Assembly: GCA_041917755.1 (NCBI GenBank)
Contig: JAYRWY010000017.1
Location: forward strand, 186,001 to 250,000
Origin: RGZA01 sp041917755
GTDB lineage: Bacteria > Pseudomonadota > Alphaproteobacteria > UBA9219 > RGZA01
Length of the DNA: 64,000 nt
Direction of reading: 5' to 3'
The position numbers were made by a program, and so were the translations under genes. Shown one piece after another: positions 26,439 to 36,006 of this stretch (positions are counted from its first letter, which is position 1; every line of letters starts with the position of its first letter). Under the pieces are notes generated by a model, which saw nothing but the letters and a program-made list of their open reading frames with translations, searched no databases and was not told the DNA's origin.

Positions 26439-28907
26439 ATGCCTGTAATTCCAGTAAAGTTCCGAGTTCATCGGTCGCGGCGTTACCGTGATGCACGTCC
26501 AACGGGCGAGCGCATTGCTGAGTCTATGGGCTCACCAAATACAATTAGTTACATCTATTTCTCGCTGGCAATGGCATTGATTATCCTGCCGATGGTGGGG
26601 TTGCAGTTTGCGTTGGCGATTGCAGATGCGCTGGCGGTTATCGCGTGGCTTTATGCACGTTGGTATAATTCGCAGAAGTTTTCACTGCCATTGAAGATGC
26701 CGGCTTATTCTGATCGTAAAGATCCTAAAAATCCAATTCCAGGCACCGATAATGTGGCTGGTAAATCTGAAGGCATTTTGTTTTTAGGTAATGAGCGCGA
26801 TCCGCCCAGCAATAAAGAAATATGGCTGACGAATAGCGATGCACGTACGCATACCTTATTTCTTGGTACAACAGGTACCGGTAAAACCGAAGGCTTGAAA
26901 TCGCTGGTGAGCAATGCGCTTGCATGGGGGTCGGGCTTTGTGTACGTGGATGGTAAAGCTGATACCGATTTGTGGGCTGGTCTTTACAGTTTAACGCGCC
27001 GGTTTGGCCGCGAAGACGATTTGTTGGTGTTGAATTACATTACCGGTAACTCTGATGACGCATCGGTTTCCAATACCATGAATCCGTTTGCGAATGGTTC
27101 GTCTTCCTTCCTTTCTAACATGATCACCAGTTTGATGCCGGATGCCGGCGGTGATAACGCAATGTGGAAAGAACGTGCCGTGGCGCTGATGTTTGCGTTG
27201 ATGCCCGCGTTGACCTTTAAACGTGACAAGCAGGGCTTGCTGATGGATATCGGCACCGTGCGCGAGTTCATTGAATTAAAGCCAATTGTAAAATTATCGC
27301 GCGATACTACTCTGCCTGAGCGCATTATTCGCGGGTTACAGGGTTATCTATCCACCTTGCCGGGCTATGTGGATGAAGCATTTGATGATGATGGTAATGA
27401 AAAACCGCCAAGCCCCGATGCGCCGATGTATGACTTGCAGATTGCGCGTCAACAGCACGGTTATCTATCCATGCAATTCACACGTGCATTCCAATCTTTG
27501 GCGGATGAATACGGCTTTATCTTCAGAGCGCAGCTAGCGGATATTGATACCATCGACGTGGTACTTAATCGACGCATGCTAATCGGTCTTATCCCGTCAC
27601 TTGAAAAGTCGGGCGATGAAGCTGCAAACCTTGGTAAAATTATCGCTGCGTCACTCAAAGGCATGATGGGTTCGACCCTTGGTGCGTCTGTGGAAGGTTC
27701 ATGGGAAGATACCATTGAAAGCAAACAGACGCGTTCACCATCACCTTATATGACTGTCTTCGACGAAGTTGGTTACTATACCGCGCAAGGTATGGCGGTG
27801 ATGGCCGCGCAGGCTCGTTCACTTGGTTTTGCACTCGTGTTTGCTGCGCAGGATATTCCTGCCATGGAAAAGCGTGTGAAGCAGGAAGCTCACTCCATCT
27901 TGGGTAACTGCAACTTGAAAATTTTTGGTAAGTTGGAAGATCCGCTTGAAACCAAAAAGTTCTTTGACGACCACGTGGGATCGGTTTGGCTTTATGAAAG
28001 TACCGGTTTTAATGCGCCGACAAATTTGATGTCGTCGTTCTTCGTCAATAATCCGTATATCGATAATCGCCAAACTGGTACCCTGCAAGAACGTAAGCGT
28101 ACCAACTATGACTGGCTTCGTGAAATGCGCGAAGGTCAGGTCATTATGATGTTCCATGACTTCATTGTCTCGGTACAGCTGTTCCATGCGGAGCCGAAAA
28201 AGGTTCGCGCGATGCGCGTGCAGCGTTTACTGCCGGTGCCTGGCTTTACCACCAGTACGCAGGCCAAAGAACGCATGGTCACCGATTTATCGCGCAAGCT
28301 GGAAGATCCCGAATGGATTGCAGCAAAGGCGATGTCTCCGGCGCAGGTGCAGCCCGAAATCAAGGCATTGAGTGTTGGGTATGAGCAGGCTGTATCATCC
28401 GGCTTGAAACCGGTACAGGCTGCTATGGCCGCGCTGGCCGGATTATCAGAGCTTGCCGAAAAAGCAAAAGCTGAAGAAAGCGCGAGTGGTGGCAGCGGGC
28501 GCGGTAAAATCAACATGGATGAGTTGGATAATATTGAAGAAGTACAGCCACAAGCCCAACCAGCAGCGCGGCAGCAAATTCCGCAGCAACCATATCAGCA
28601 GCCGCAGGATGATTATCAAGAACCTTATGCGGGAAGTCAGCGTTCAAATAATCCGGCGTCTAATAATCCGGGCTTTGGCGATGATTTCGATTATCGCCCA
28701 CGTGCGACCAGCAAGCTCAAGAAAATGGGCGTGGGTCTCGAAGACATCGCAGCAATTAAAGCAAAAGATTTGGCTGGCAAGAGCGAAGAGTCTGCTGCAC
28801 TTCAAGAGTTGCCACCCGAAATTGCTGCGTTATTACAAAAAGGCGCGCAGGACATATCCCAGACGCTGTTCTCGGATACAGGTAGCACCGGCGGCGATGC
28901 CGAGTAG
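26439..28907 (+). CDS. dotL: Type IV coupling protein DotL/IcmO
   Basis: An 822-residue VirD4-class ATPase that receives substrates. Two N-terminal membrane helices are at about 37-68. Walker A is G143-T150 (GTTGTGKT), and VYVDGKADTDLW follows, typical of DotL. The Walker B-like segment is MTVFDEVGYY. After about residue 620 comes a C-terminal extension rich in Gln and Pro (QPQAQPAARQQIPQQ), the part that in Legionella binds IcmS/IcmW and DotN. No IcmS or IcmW gene is visible here, so adaptors may differ. Length is near the Legionella 783. Confidence 0.93.
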   Translation: MPVIPVKFRVHRSRRYRDARPTGERIAESMGSPNTISYIYFSLAMALIILPMVGLQFALAIADALAVIAWLYARWYNSQKFSLPLKMPAYSDRKDPKNPIPGTDNVAGKSEGILFLGNERDPPSNKEIWLTNSDARTHTLFLGTTGTGKTEGLKSLVSNALAWGSGFVYVDGKADTDLWAGLYSLTRRFGREDDLLVLNYITGNSDDASVSNTMNPFANGSSSFLSNMITSLMPDAGGDNAMWKERAVALMFALMPALTFKRDKQGLLMDIGTVREFIELKPIVKLSRDTTLPERIIRGLQGYLSTLPGYVDEAFDDDGNEKPPSPDAPMYDLQIARQQHGYLSMQFTRAFQSLADEYGFIFRAQLADIDTIDVVLNRRMLIGLIPSLEKSGDEAANLGKIIAASLKGMMGSTLGASVEGSWEDTIESKQTRSPSPYMTVFDEVGYYTAQGMAVMAAQARSLGFALVFAAQDIPAMEKRVKQEAHSILGNCNLKIFGKLEDPLETKKFFDDHVGSVWLYESTGFNAPTNLMSSFFVNNPYIDNRQTGTLQERKRTNYDWLREMREGQVIMMFHDFIVSVQLFHAEPKKVRAMRVQRLLPVPGFTTSTQAKERMVTDLSRKLEDPEWIAAKAMSPAQVQPEIKALSVGYEQAVSSGLKPVQAAMAALAGLSELAEKAKAEESASGGSGRGKINMDELDNIEEVQPQAQPAARQQIPQQPYQQPQDDYQEPYAGSQRSNNPASNNPGFGDDFDYRPRATSKLKKMGVGLEDIAAIKAKDLAGKSEESAALQELPPEIAALLQKGAQDISQTLFSDTGSTGGDAE

Positions 28908-29105
28908 CGTTATAATCAAGCTGTACAAGCGTGCATCTTAACCATTCATTATCCAAAAATTAAAGTTTGCCACATATAATCTTAAATATGTTTTTACTAT
29001 ATTAATGCTCTTAATAGTTTGAATGGTATTAGGTTTTTCAGCGTGGTTTATTTAATTGTGCTGCTGTTTAACCAAAAGATGTTTGCAAAAGGATTTGAAG
29101 CCGTG

Positions 29106-29657
29106 ATGCACCCAACAGCCCTTTATGGACGCAACCTGCTGATCAAGCGATCTTTGGTTCTGGCTGTTTTGTTATTGGTGTCATGTTTTGCATCATCTTC
29201 ATACGCGGACTTGTATTGCGATCCGCAAATCAAGTCACGTTCTGAGCAAAATCGCCAAAATGCGATTATGAAGGATATCGCCCGCTTTGAAGGGTCATAT
29301 GGCCAGCCAAACAGTTTTGATAGCCTGTATTGCGGCGCGCAGATTACATCCGGGTTTGATCAAATTGGACAAAGCCTCGTGGGTGGTATCGCAGGCCAAG
29401 TGAATAATCTGATTAATCAGTTATTCCAGCGTGCATGCAGAGCGGCAATCGCACCAATTCAAAATTTGGCATCGCAAACCTGTGTTCCGAATTTCACCAG
29501 AAATTATTTTGATACCAGCTTCTTGAACAGCATTTTTGGCAATCAGAATAGAAACAATTATTGCCCGGGCACGCAGCTTATTCAAGTAACGCCAATTATT
29601 GGTGGGTCTGGCTATTCAGGCGGTGGGTATAGCTCCACTCCAGATTTGTATTGGTGA
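29106..29657 (+). CDS. Unknown exported protein, Cys-containing
   Basis: 183 residues from ATG 29106; the frame is open to TTG 29019, but the signal sequence fits this start. Signal helix: RSLVLAVLLLVSCFASSSYA. The mature part has six Cys (CDPQ, YCGAQ, RACRA, QTCVP, YCPG among them) and repeats a LYC-DPQI / LYC-GAQI element with GxxDQIGQSLVGGI. The C-terminus is Gly/Ser/Tyr-rich. No family recognised. It is the first of four consecutive exported proteins inside the secretion cluster, the next starting 5 bp after its stop, so a periplasmic or substrate role is likely. Confidence 0.6.
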   Translation: MHPTALYGRNLLIKRSLVLAVLLLVSCFASSSYADLYCDPQIKSRSEQNRQNAIMKDIARFEGSYGQPNSFDSLYCGAQITSGFDQIGQSLVGGIAGQVNNLINQLFQRACRAAIAPIQNLASQTCVPNFTRNYFDTSFLNSIFGNQNRNNYCPGTQLIQVTPIIGGSGYSGGGYSSTPDLYW

Positions 29658-29662
29658 TATAC

Positions 29663-31222
29663 ATGACAACATTTATGCCATCACACAACTTAAGCAAGCA
29701 AATTGGTTTCATGGCGCTGGCCTTGGTGCTGTCATCGATGCCTGCAGTCGCCCGTGCAGATGCAACCTCAAGCCTGATTGCGGCATTGTTCGGTGTAGGC
29801 AATACGGGCGGTGGCGGTGGACAATATGTGAACGGCGATCCTGCCACGCAGGTTATCCCATTGCTTCAACAAATTTATAAGCAGAATGCGAATAATGCTG
29901 GTGTAGATAATGACGGTAAGCGTCTGCAAACGCGCACGGCAACCCAGATTGCAGATTACCAAGAACAAAATCAATGGGAGCGGGAGCGTCGTTTACGTAA
30001 CGATGAAATCGCCCGTAATTATCCTGAAATGTCCAATTATTCCTGTGCTATCGCATCGGTTGCGCAGAGTGGCGGAATTATTGACAGCGCGGCAGCCAAT
30101 ACAACTGCTCAGGTCGCACAGTTGCTTACCAGTGGTATGTACAAAAGTGTGATGTTGGCAACCGAATTGTCCGCTGATTATAAAGCGCAGATTTGGTGCA
30201 AGCTTGGTGCCACAGGTATCAATGGCACCTGCACCACTGATTATGATATTTTGACAAAAGGCGCAGATAACGGCCACACCAATGCCATCACCGTGAAAGA
30301 TAGCATTCCGTGCGACATGCCGGGCGTGGTTCAAGAATTTGAAGCAATGAGAAATCCAAAAAACTGGAATCCAAATCCACGCCATAAAGAATGCGTCGCG
30401 GCAATCTTGTCGATTGCAAACGAGTATCCGGTCTCCAGTTCTTTACCGACCAAGGAAGAAGCATCTACAACGGACGGTAAAAAGATTTGGGATAGAAAAA
30501 TAAATCAAATTGCTATGGCCGCTGGCGCCAAAGGCGGGGTGTTTGAAAAATTCAATGAACGTGTATCGGTGCCATCTGGTGCGTATGGATGTAATCGTAA
30601 CATTCAAGCGGGTGGACGCGATATGTACACGCTCTTGCGCGAAGATTATCTTCTAGTGAATGCAACGCGCGAGCCCCGGCCAACCGAGGCAACCTCATTT
30701 GGTATGCCGCCCTCCGGATTCTGCATCAGCAAGATGCAATATACCAAAGGCCAGATTTTAATGGCCAAGGAAAACCGCCGCGAAAAAGCTGGCGCACGTA
30801 ACTTGATACAACTTGCTGAAGATCAAGAAGCCATCATGTTGGGAAACTTTGAATCCAACTATCATTCGCGTACCGCGCAAATTGGCGGTATTAATACAGA
30901 TGGTCTGAATGATATGGACAGGGGACTGGCCGAACGCAGGGTTAGCTCGAACGACCATCATCAAGAAGAGTTGTTGGGCGCCATTCGCCAATTGACGAGT
31001 GAAATCAAAAAAATGAATGCTGGCGTTTATGCCGATAAAGTTCAGGAAGTATCTTTGAAAAAAGGAAGTAAAAAACGCCCAGTGCCCGTGGGTGCATCTA
31101 TAGCCGAGAAATCGGCCGAGGTAACAGATGCACTCAAGGAAATGGGCTTAAAGGTCAGCGCTCCATCCAATGGAGTATTGGCGCCCATTACCCAGGAATT
31201 TCCTGTATTGCCGCCCCAGTAG
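29663..31222 (+). CDS. Unknown exported protein of the secretion cluster
   Basis: 519 residues from ATG 29663. Signal helix FMALALVLSSMPAVARA, then a Gly-rich stretch (GVGNTGGGGG). The mature part has about eight Cys, including YSCAIASVAQSGG and FCISKMQYTKGQ, which suits disulfides in the periplasm, and a charged helical region near 355-450 (NRREKAGARNLIQL). In position and topology it could be a counterpart of IcmX/TraW, but I see no sequence proof. It is translated 5 bp after the preceding exported protein. Confidence 0.6.
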   Translation: MTTFMPSHNLSKQIGFMALALVLSSMPAVARADATSSLIAALFGVGNTGGGGGQYVNGDPATQVIPLLQQIYKQNANNAGVDNDGKRLQTRTATQIADYQEQNQWERERRLRNDEIARNYPEMSNYSCAIASVAQSGGIIDSAAANTTAQVAQLLTSGMYKSVMLATELSADYKAQIWCKLGATGINGTCTTDYDILTKGADNGHTNAITVKDSIPCDMPGVVQEFEAMRNPKNWNPNPRHKECVAAILSIANEYPVSSSLPTKEEASTTDGKKIWDRKINQIAMAAGAKGGVFEKFNERVSVPSGAYGCNRNIQAGGRDMYTLLREDYLLVNATREPRPTEATSFGMPPSGFCISKMQYTKGQILMAKENRREKAGARNLIQLAEDQEAIMLGNFESNYHSRTAQIGGINTDGLNDMDRGLAERRVSSNDHHQEELLGAIRQLTSEIKKMNAGVYADKVQEVSLKKGSKKRPVPVGASIAEKSAEVTDALKEMGLKVSAPSNGVLAPITQEFPVLPPQ

Positions 31223-31436
31223 TCGTGCTGAGTAGTAATCTTGGTTAAGTAAGAATTACTTTTCCAGACAACACTTCCTCACCCCAAAAATTATAACGTT
31301 ACTGAAATGCTCACAGCTATTTGCTGTGTTGGCATTCGAATCATGCTGCGCGTGGTGAAAGTAAATTAAGTCTCTGTTAAGAATCTAGGAGCAAATTAGG
31401 CTAAATTTATTAAGAATTTTATGGAGTAGCTGCGGA

Positions 31437-32327
31437 ATGATTACTTTAGCACGCAAGCCTTTGAAAAGCCTTATGGCATCGGCATTACCTCTCCTTGTTG
31501 CCTTGCTGTTTATTTCACATCCGAACACAACGCTTGCATGTGATACGTGTGATACCCAAGAAAAAACCAACATGGACACAACCATGGAAACCGCTCAGGA
31601 CGAAGCGGTCAACAATGATGAGAAAGATTATGCAGAGCAGTATCCACGTGAGCAGGCTTGCGCGGATGGTGGTGCCAACCCGAATATTGATGGTGTATCG
31701 CAAGGTTGTACATCAGGAAATTATGCATCAATTGATTATGAAAATAAGGTCGTTGAATATTACCGCTATCAGGTTCCGTCATTCAAAACATCGGATGCAA
31801 TCAAACCAGCATTTCATATCGCGCAGAATGACCGTAGCTGCCAAATTTTAAGTCAGCCAGCCGCGAAGCAAAGTCCAACCTTTGCGAATAATAATACGGC
31901 CTATCCTACATCAAATTATTATCAGCCGGTTGCCTTCATGGGAAATACGCCACGCCCATCCAGTTTGTATTCTGATTTAACGCATGTTGCATTGGATATG
32001 AGCTCGGTGATTGGCCCAATTGGTCAAAACTTCACCAACATTTTATCAAGCGGTGGCATGGGGGATCTGATCAAAAATTTCTGTCAGGCCAACCCAGGCG
32101 GTGCCAGCATTTGCCAAGGTATGAAAGGCTCCCAAGAAACCGGTTCGCAAGGCTTGCAAAACATGGCCAAGGCTTCCAAACGTCCGTTGGATGGCCAAGG
32201 TTCAGTCGGCAAACCTCAAAAAAGCCAGAAAACCAATCAACGCAGAATTGCGCAAAACCGTGAGCCGCAAGAAAGAAAAGATTGCCAACGTCGCGGTTCT
32301 GATGGTTTTGGTTGCACCGGTCAATAA
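31437..32327 (+). CDS. Unknown exported protein with N-terminal Cys-Asp-Thr-Cys
   Basis: 296 residues. The signal (LMASALPLLVALLFISHPNTTLA) is followed at once by CDTCDTQ, close to a CxxC thiol motif. The mature protein contains NNNTAYPTSNYYQP and DRSCQILSQPAA, and its last 60 residues are strongly basic and Gln/Arg-rich (KPQKSQKTNQRRIAQNREPQ), then DCQRRGSDGFGC. No family recognised. It starts a transcript with a 214-bp leader carrying the TAGGCT promoter-like motif. The next exported gene follows 15 bp later. Confidence 0.58.
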   Translation: MITLARKPLKSLMASALPLLVALLFISHPNTTLACDTCDTQEKTNMDTTMETAQDEAVNNDEKDYAEQYPREQACADGGANPNIDGVSQGCTSGNYASIDYENKVVEYYRYQVPSFKTSDAIKPAFHIAQNDRSCQILSQPAAKQSPTFANNNTAYPTSNYYQPVAFMGNTPRPSSLYSDLTHVALDMSSVIGPIGQNFTNILSSGGMGDLIKNFCQANPGGASICQGMKGSQETGSQGLQNMAKASKRPLDGQGSVGKPQKSQKTNQRRIAQNREPQERKDCQRRGSDGFGCTGQ

Positions 32328-32342
32328 CAAGGGAAACGCACT

Positions 32343-34367
32343 ATGAAAAAAACAATCCTTACACTTTCTCTTGCTGCTGTAACACTCACCGCATTGTGTG
32401 TGTCTGCGCCTGCTTACGCCAGCTTCGGCAATTCAGGCCTAACTTTTGATGACGCGCCAAAGCCTGCGAGAAAGAATATTCCGCCAACCCCAGGTACATT
32501 TGAAGAGGGATTAATTTCGCTGAATACGGAAAGTATTGTGGCGGGCACAAACGATATCAAGCGTGATACCAAACCGCAGTCCCCTTCGGAAATCGCCGCT
32601 GCCCACGCTCGAGCTGTTGCTCAGCGTTTAAGAGATCAGCAAAATTTGAATACACGCCGTGCTGCGGAATTACGTGAACGACGCGCCAAAATCCGCAGAG
32701 AGCGCCAACCAGGTCAGGATGATAATGAAACAGCCGCAACATCACGTACGCAGCGTCAAACTGATACCTGGAGTGCCAAAGGCCCCAAACTTTTAACCTC
32801 GGCCCTTAGCGAAGTGGTAATGGGTGTAAACCGTGACCCTCAAACTGGCACGGGTAATCCACTGGGCCGTATTGAACGATTGAAGAGGGGACCTGGTTGT
32901 CATGCCGTTGATCTATGTGGCGCAGATGCCAGCGATTATTTAACTCCGCGTGACCAGTTTGCATTATTTATGGCCCGTGCGTGCAATTCCTTAAACATAT
33001 GTGATCAATATGGCGGCACGGATAAAGACATCGCATTCTTGCGTGCCAAGCATGGTTTGCCAATGTTTGCGGCTGTTGATGAAAGTGGAAAGCTCAAAGC
33101 TGTACCGATTGCCGCAGGTGGCGGTGGTGGCGGCGATGATTTCAAAGGATCGGCTGTTCAACCTGATCAATTCAAAACCGCAGATGGATGCGAAGTTGAA
33201 GCAGGCAAATGTCTTGATGCAATCGTGACCACTGCGTTGGTGCGTGTAGGCTTTGTTGCGCCAGATTTGAAAGCTGAAAATGACAGCGATCGTTTCAAAA
33301 AACATGCTGATTACCGCGTGATGGGTGATGACGGCATGCTGGTTAAGGCTGCATTCTATGGCGGCGGTGCAAATGGCCGGGAAAAGAAAAACTATTTGTT
33401 GGCTGAATCTGAAACCCTTGTTGAATTGCGCACCATTGAAGCGTTGCAACGCCAAGCACAGGTGGGGGATGAGTTGTCCCGCGTGAGCTGTATGGTAGGT
33501 GGCGCATTGCGCCCGAGCCAAAAAGGCCCGACCGATGACAAGATGGATAACCTTATGAACAAGGCTGGTACGCCTCGTAACAAATCAACGGGCGGCTATT
33601 CGCAGCGCGATAGACAAAAACTGAACAGAGCGCAAATTGCCCAACGCAATGCAGGTACAGATTCGGAGGCAAGAACTCCGGCTGAACGCATTGGCGATAG
33701 TGAGGATAGCCGTAAAACCGCTGCTGCATCTGCTGATAAACAATCAGAAAGTGGTCAAAACTGCCCACAATCGGTTGCCAGCGCCAATAGCGGACCTGCC
33801 GGTCAAGCAAACCTTGGACCGCTGAAACTTTTCTATAACCCGCAAGTGATTGCATGGATGAATGATAAGAGCTTCAAGCAACGCGTGATTGCGTTCCGCA
33901 CGGTTCTTCCGGAAATCTATGCAGCTGAAAACGAAGTTATCGACAGAATTACCACTGCGGAAATGACCAATGAGTTCGGCGAGAAATATGCCCAATATGC
34001 ATTGGAGCAAAAGCATCGCAATGAGGAATACATGCTTAGCCTCAATAACCAGTTGAAGCAGTTTGGTGTAAACCCGACCAGCTATCTTCCAGCTGGCGTG
34101 GGTGGTAATGATGCAAACATTTATGCTATGAATGCGATAGCACAAGATGCACAACCGGCTCTGCCTACATTTGTGGCAAGCATTGTACCTGACATTATCA
34201 AGAACGATGCTATGGCTGTGGCGGATGCCAAATGTGATGGGTGCGCAGACTATCCTGCAACCCCGGTTGCGACGGCGCCTGTCCCTTTCAGCCCTCTGGA
34301 TAATGATTTATCGACCAAGCTTGTCAGCCGTATGATGGCAACCCCAATCGCGGCTGAGGTAAAGTAG
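32343..34367 (+). CDS. Large unknown exported protein of the secretion cluster
   Basis: 674 residues with a clear Sec signal (KKTILTLSLAAVTLTALCVSAPAYA). Regions in order: a basic Arg/Ala-rich coiled stretch at about 85-125 (RAAELRERRAKIRRERQ), a Cys-containing domain (GCHAVDLCGA, then ARACNSLNICDQY), a Gly run (AAGGGGGGDD), a domain near 285-390, a second low-complexity stretch at about 400-480, and a helical C-terminal domain ending with KCDGCADYP. Not recognised. It ends the exported block and is followed by a strong terminator. Its size and modular build suit a structural or surface component. Confidence 0.6.
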   Translation: MKKTILTLSLAAVTLTALCVSAPAYASFGNSGLTFDDAPKPARKNIPPTPGTFEEGLISLNTESIVAGTNDIKRDTKPQSPSEIAAAHARAVAQRLRDQQNLNTRRAAELRERRAKIRRERQPGQDDNETAATSRTQRQTDTWSAKGPKLLTSALSEVVMGVNRDPQTGTGNPLGRIERLKRGPGCHAVDLCGADASDYLTPRDQFALFMARACNSLNICDQYGGTDKDIAFLRAKHGLPMFAAVDESGKLKAVPIAAGGGGGGDDFKGSAVQPDQFKTADGCEVEAGKCLDAIVTTALVRVGFVAPDLKAENDSDRFKKHADYRVMGDDGMLVKAAFYGGGANGREKKNYLLAESETLVELRTIEALQRQAQVGDELSRVSCMVGGALRPSQKGPTDDKMDNLMNKAGTPRNKSTGGYSQRDRQKLNRAQIAQRNAGTDSEARTPAERIGDSEDSRKTAAASADKQSESGQNCPQSVASANSGPAGQANLGPLKLFYNPQVIAWMNDKSFKQRVIAFRTVLPEIYAAENEVIDRITTAEMTNEFGEKYAQYALEQKHRNEEYMLSLNNQLKQFGVNPTSYLPAGVGGNDANIYAMNAIAQDAQPALPTFVASIVPDIIKNDAMAVADAKCDGCADYPATPVATAPVPFSPLDNDLSTKLVSRMMATPIAAEVK

Positions 34368-34381
34368 TTATTTAATCATCC

Positions 34382-34415
34382 AAAAGCCCTGCAACATCGC
34401 TGTTGCAGGGCTTTT
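34382..34415 (+). terminator. Intrinsic terminator after the exported-protein block
   Basis: AAAAGCCCTGCAAC (34382-34395) pairs perfectly with GTTGCAGGGCTTTT (34402-34415) around a 6-base loop, followed by further T. It lies 14 bp after the large exported gene. Confidence 0.92.
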
Positions 34416-34596
34416 TTTATGAAAATTGGCTGTTTTTTATTACTGTTTTGGGTATAACCCGCCACAATTGGATGGGCTAGCTGCGACGGATAAGCATCTT
34501 TTCAACCAATACCGTTTATCATTTATGTCTCGCTTTAGTTTGAATACATAATTTTAACCAATTTTTTAACCCTTACGGCCATACCCTATATTCCTG

Positions 34597-35472
34597 ATGA
34601 GTGAAGCTGCCGCCCTAAAGACCAATGGACCTGCCGGACAGGTATCCGGTAATCGCATGAAGTTGCATGCGCGGGTTGCCGTGCTCAAACATGTGGTGAC
34701 GCCGCTATTGCAGGCGATGGCAGAAGTTAAAAACGCCAATAAAGAAAATCCCCAAAGTGCAAATCCGGAAGAAGATGCCAAGACTCTTGGCACCTTGGTT
34801 GCCGGTGCTATGGCATTATCCAAAGCGGCTACAGAAAATTTTAATGAATCTGGCGGTGCAATTGAAGATAGCGTGCGCTGGATGATTGTGCATGCCGCTA
34901 CGCAAACTGTTGCCGCCCGTTACCGCGCAACTGGAACGATTGTAGAAGCCGAAGAGGCAGTAAACCTTGCTAAGACTACCTTTGAAATTAAAGAAAAATT
35001 TCAAAGTCAAAGCGTGGCGGCCGGTGAATCAGTACCCAACACCTTGGGTGTATTCCGTGCTAAAATGCTGGAAGCCTTGGTCCCAGTTGTTAACGCAGTG
35101 GCTCAATACTCCTTTGGCCGTGCCGAACATTTACTTTTGGCGCAGGTGGCTGAGCGTTTATTAAAAACCGCCGATCAGGTCACCCGCAGCCTTGCACCAG
35201 CCGGATGTACCCCAAAAGACTGGCGTTTACTGTGCTGGAGCGTGCTTTTGGCAGCTGGATACCTGTATTCCGATTGCCACTTTGCAGAAGCCGATCGTTT
35301 GCTTTATATGGATAAAGAAGAACGAGACATTTATTTTAAAGAGCACGATAATATGCCCCCATTGCATTTTGTATGGCAATCATTTGACCAACGTATGGCT
35401 ATGTTAGCTACCCTGATTACTTACCTTGATGTGCCGGAATCCGCACGTCTTGATGAACAGCAGATGGAGTGA
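34597..35472 (+). CDS. Unknown soluble helical protein
   Basis: 291 residues, no signal or membrane segment, nearly all helical and Ala/Leu-rich. A helix-rich core (HARVAVLKHVVTPLLQAMAE) is followed by an aromatic C-terminal part (WSVLLAAGYLYSDCHFAEAD, then FVWQSFDQRMAML). I recognise no family. It heads a new unit with the transglycosylase (7 bp gap) and the thiol oxidoreductase. A cytoplasmic adaptor or chaperone role, filling the place of the missing IcmS/IcmW, is possible but only a guess. Confidence 0.55.
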   Translation: MSEAAALKTNGPAGQVSGNRMKLHARVAVLKHVVTPLLQAMAEVKNANKENPQSANPEEDAKTLGTLVAGAMALSKAATENFNESGGAIEDSVRWMIVHAATQTVAARYRATGTIVEAEEAVNLAKTTFEIKEKFQSQSVAAGESVPNTLGVFRAKMLEALVPVVNAVAQYSFGRAEHLLLAQVAERLLKTADQVTRSLAPAGCTPKDWRLLCWSVLLAAGYLYSDCHFAEADRLLYMDKEERDIYFKEHDNMPPLHFVWQSFDQRMAMLATLITYLDVPESARLDEQQME

Positions 35473-35479
35473 TGATCTC

Positions 35480-35983
35480 ATGACTCCTTTACAAGTTTTT
35501 GCATCCTGCCTGATGTTGTCAGCACAAACCTATGCGGTGCCGCCGCAGGTGATGGTCGGCATTCTGCATGTTGAAGGTGGAAAAGTTGGCCAAGAGGTTG
35601 GCCCGAATGTGAACGGTACCTACGACTTAGGCCCTATGCAGGTGAATACCTTATGGCTCCCAAAGCTTGCACGTTATTGGCAAGTTGATACCAAGACAGC
35701 TCATAAATGGGTGCGCGATAACTCCTGCGTTAATTTACATGTTTCTGCTTGGATTCTTCGACAGAAGTTGGATGAAGCAGGCGGTAATTTGTTTAACGGC
35801 ATTGCACGCTATCACTCCGCGACTCCGCAATTCGGCCATGTTTATGCGTATAAAGTTATCAAGGCCATGGATCGTCAAGGTCTGATTGATTACAGTAATA
35901 ACGGTAATGGATCTGCAAATCTGGCTAGCCGTGATACCGGAAACCGCAAAGGTAAAACCATTCGTGTTGCGGATGTCGACTAG
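35480..35983 (+). CDS. Lytic transglycosylase-like protein (VirB1-type)
   Basis: 167 residues from ATG 35480, with a GGAG ribosome site inside the end of the gene before; the longer frame from 35426 overlaps that gene. The sequence shows an SLT-like core. ILHVEGGKVG carries the catalytic Glu, then YDLGPMQVNTLW is the GxMQV-type substrate motif, then FNGIARYHSATP. Such enzymes open peptidoglycan for trans-envelope machines. The N-terminal helix (LQVFASCLMLSAQTYAVPP) could be part of the fold or a poor signal. IncI plasmids have comparable enzymes (TrbN, PilT). Confidence 0.8.
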   Translation: MTPLQVFASCLMLSAQTYAVPPQVMVGILHVEGGKVGQEVGPNVNGTYDLGPMQVNTLWLPKLARYWQVDTKTAHKWVRDNSCVNLHVSAWILRQKLDEAGGNLFNGIARYHSATPQFGHVYAYKVIKAMDRQGLIDYSNNGNGSANLASRDTGNRKGKTIRVADVD

Positions 35984-36006
35984 TCGTTTCTTTTAAAGGC
36001 ACTTTA

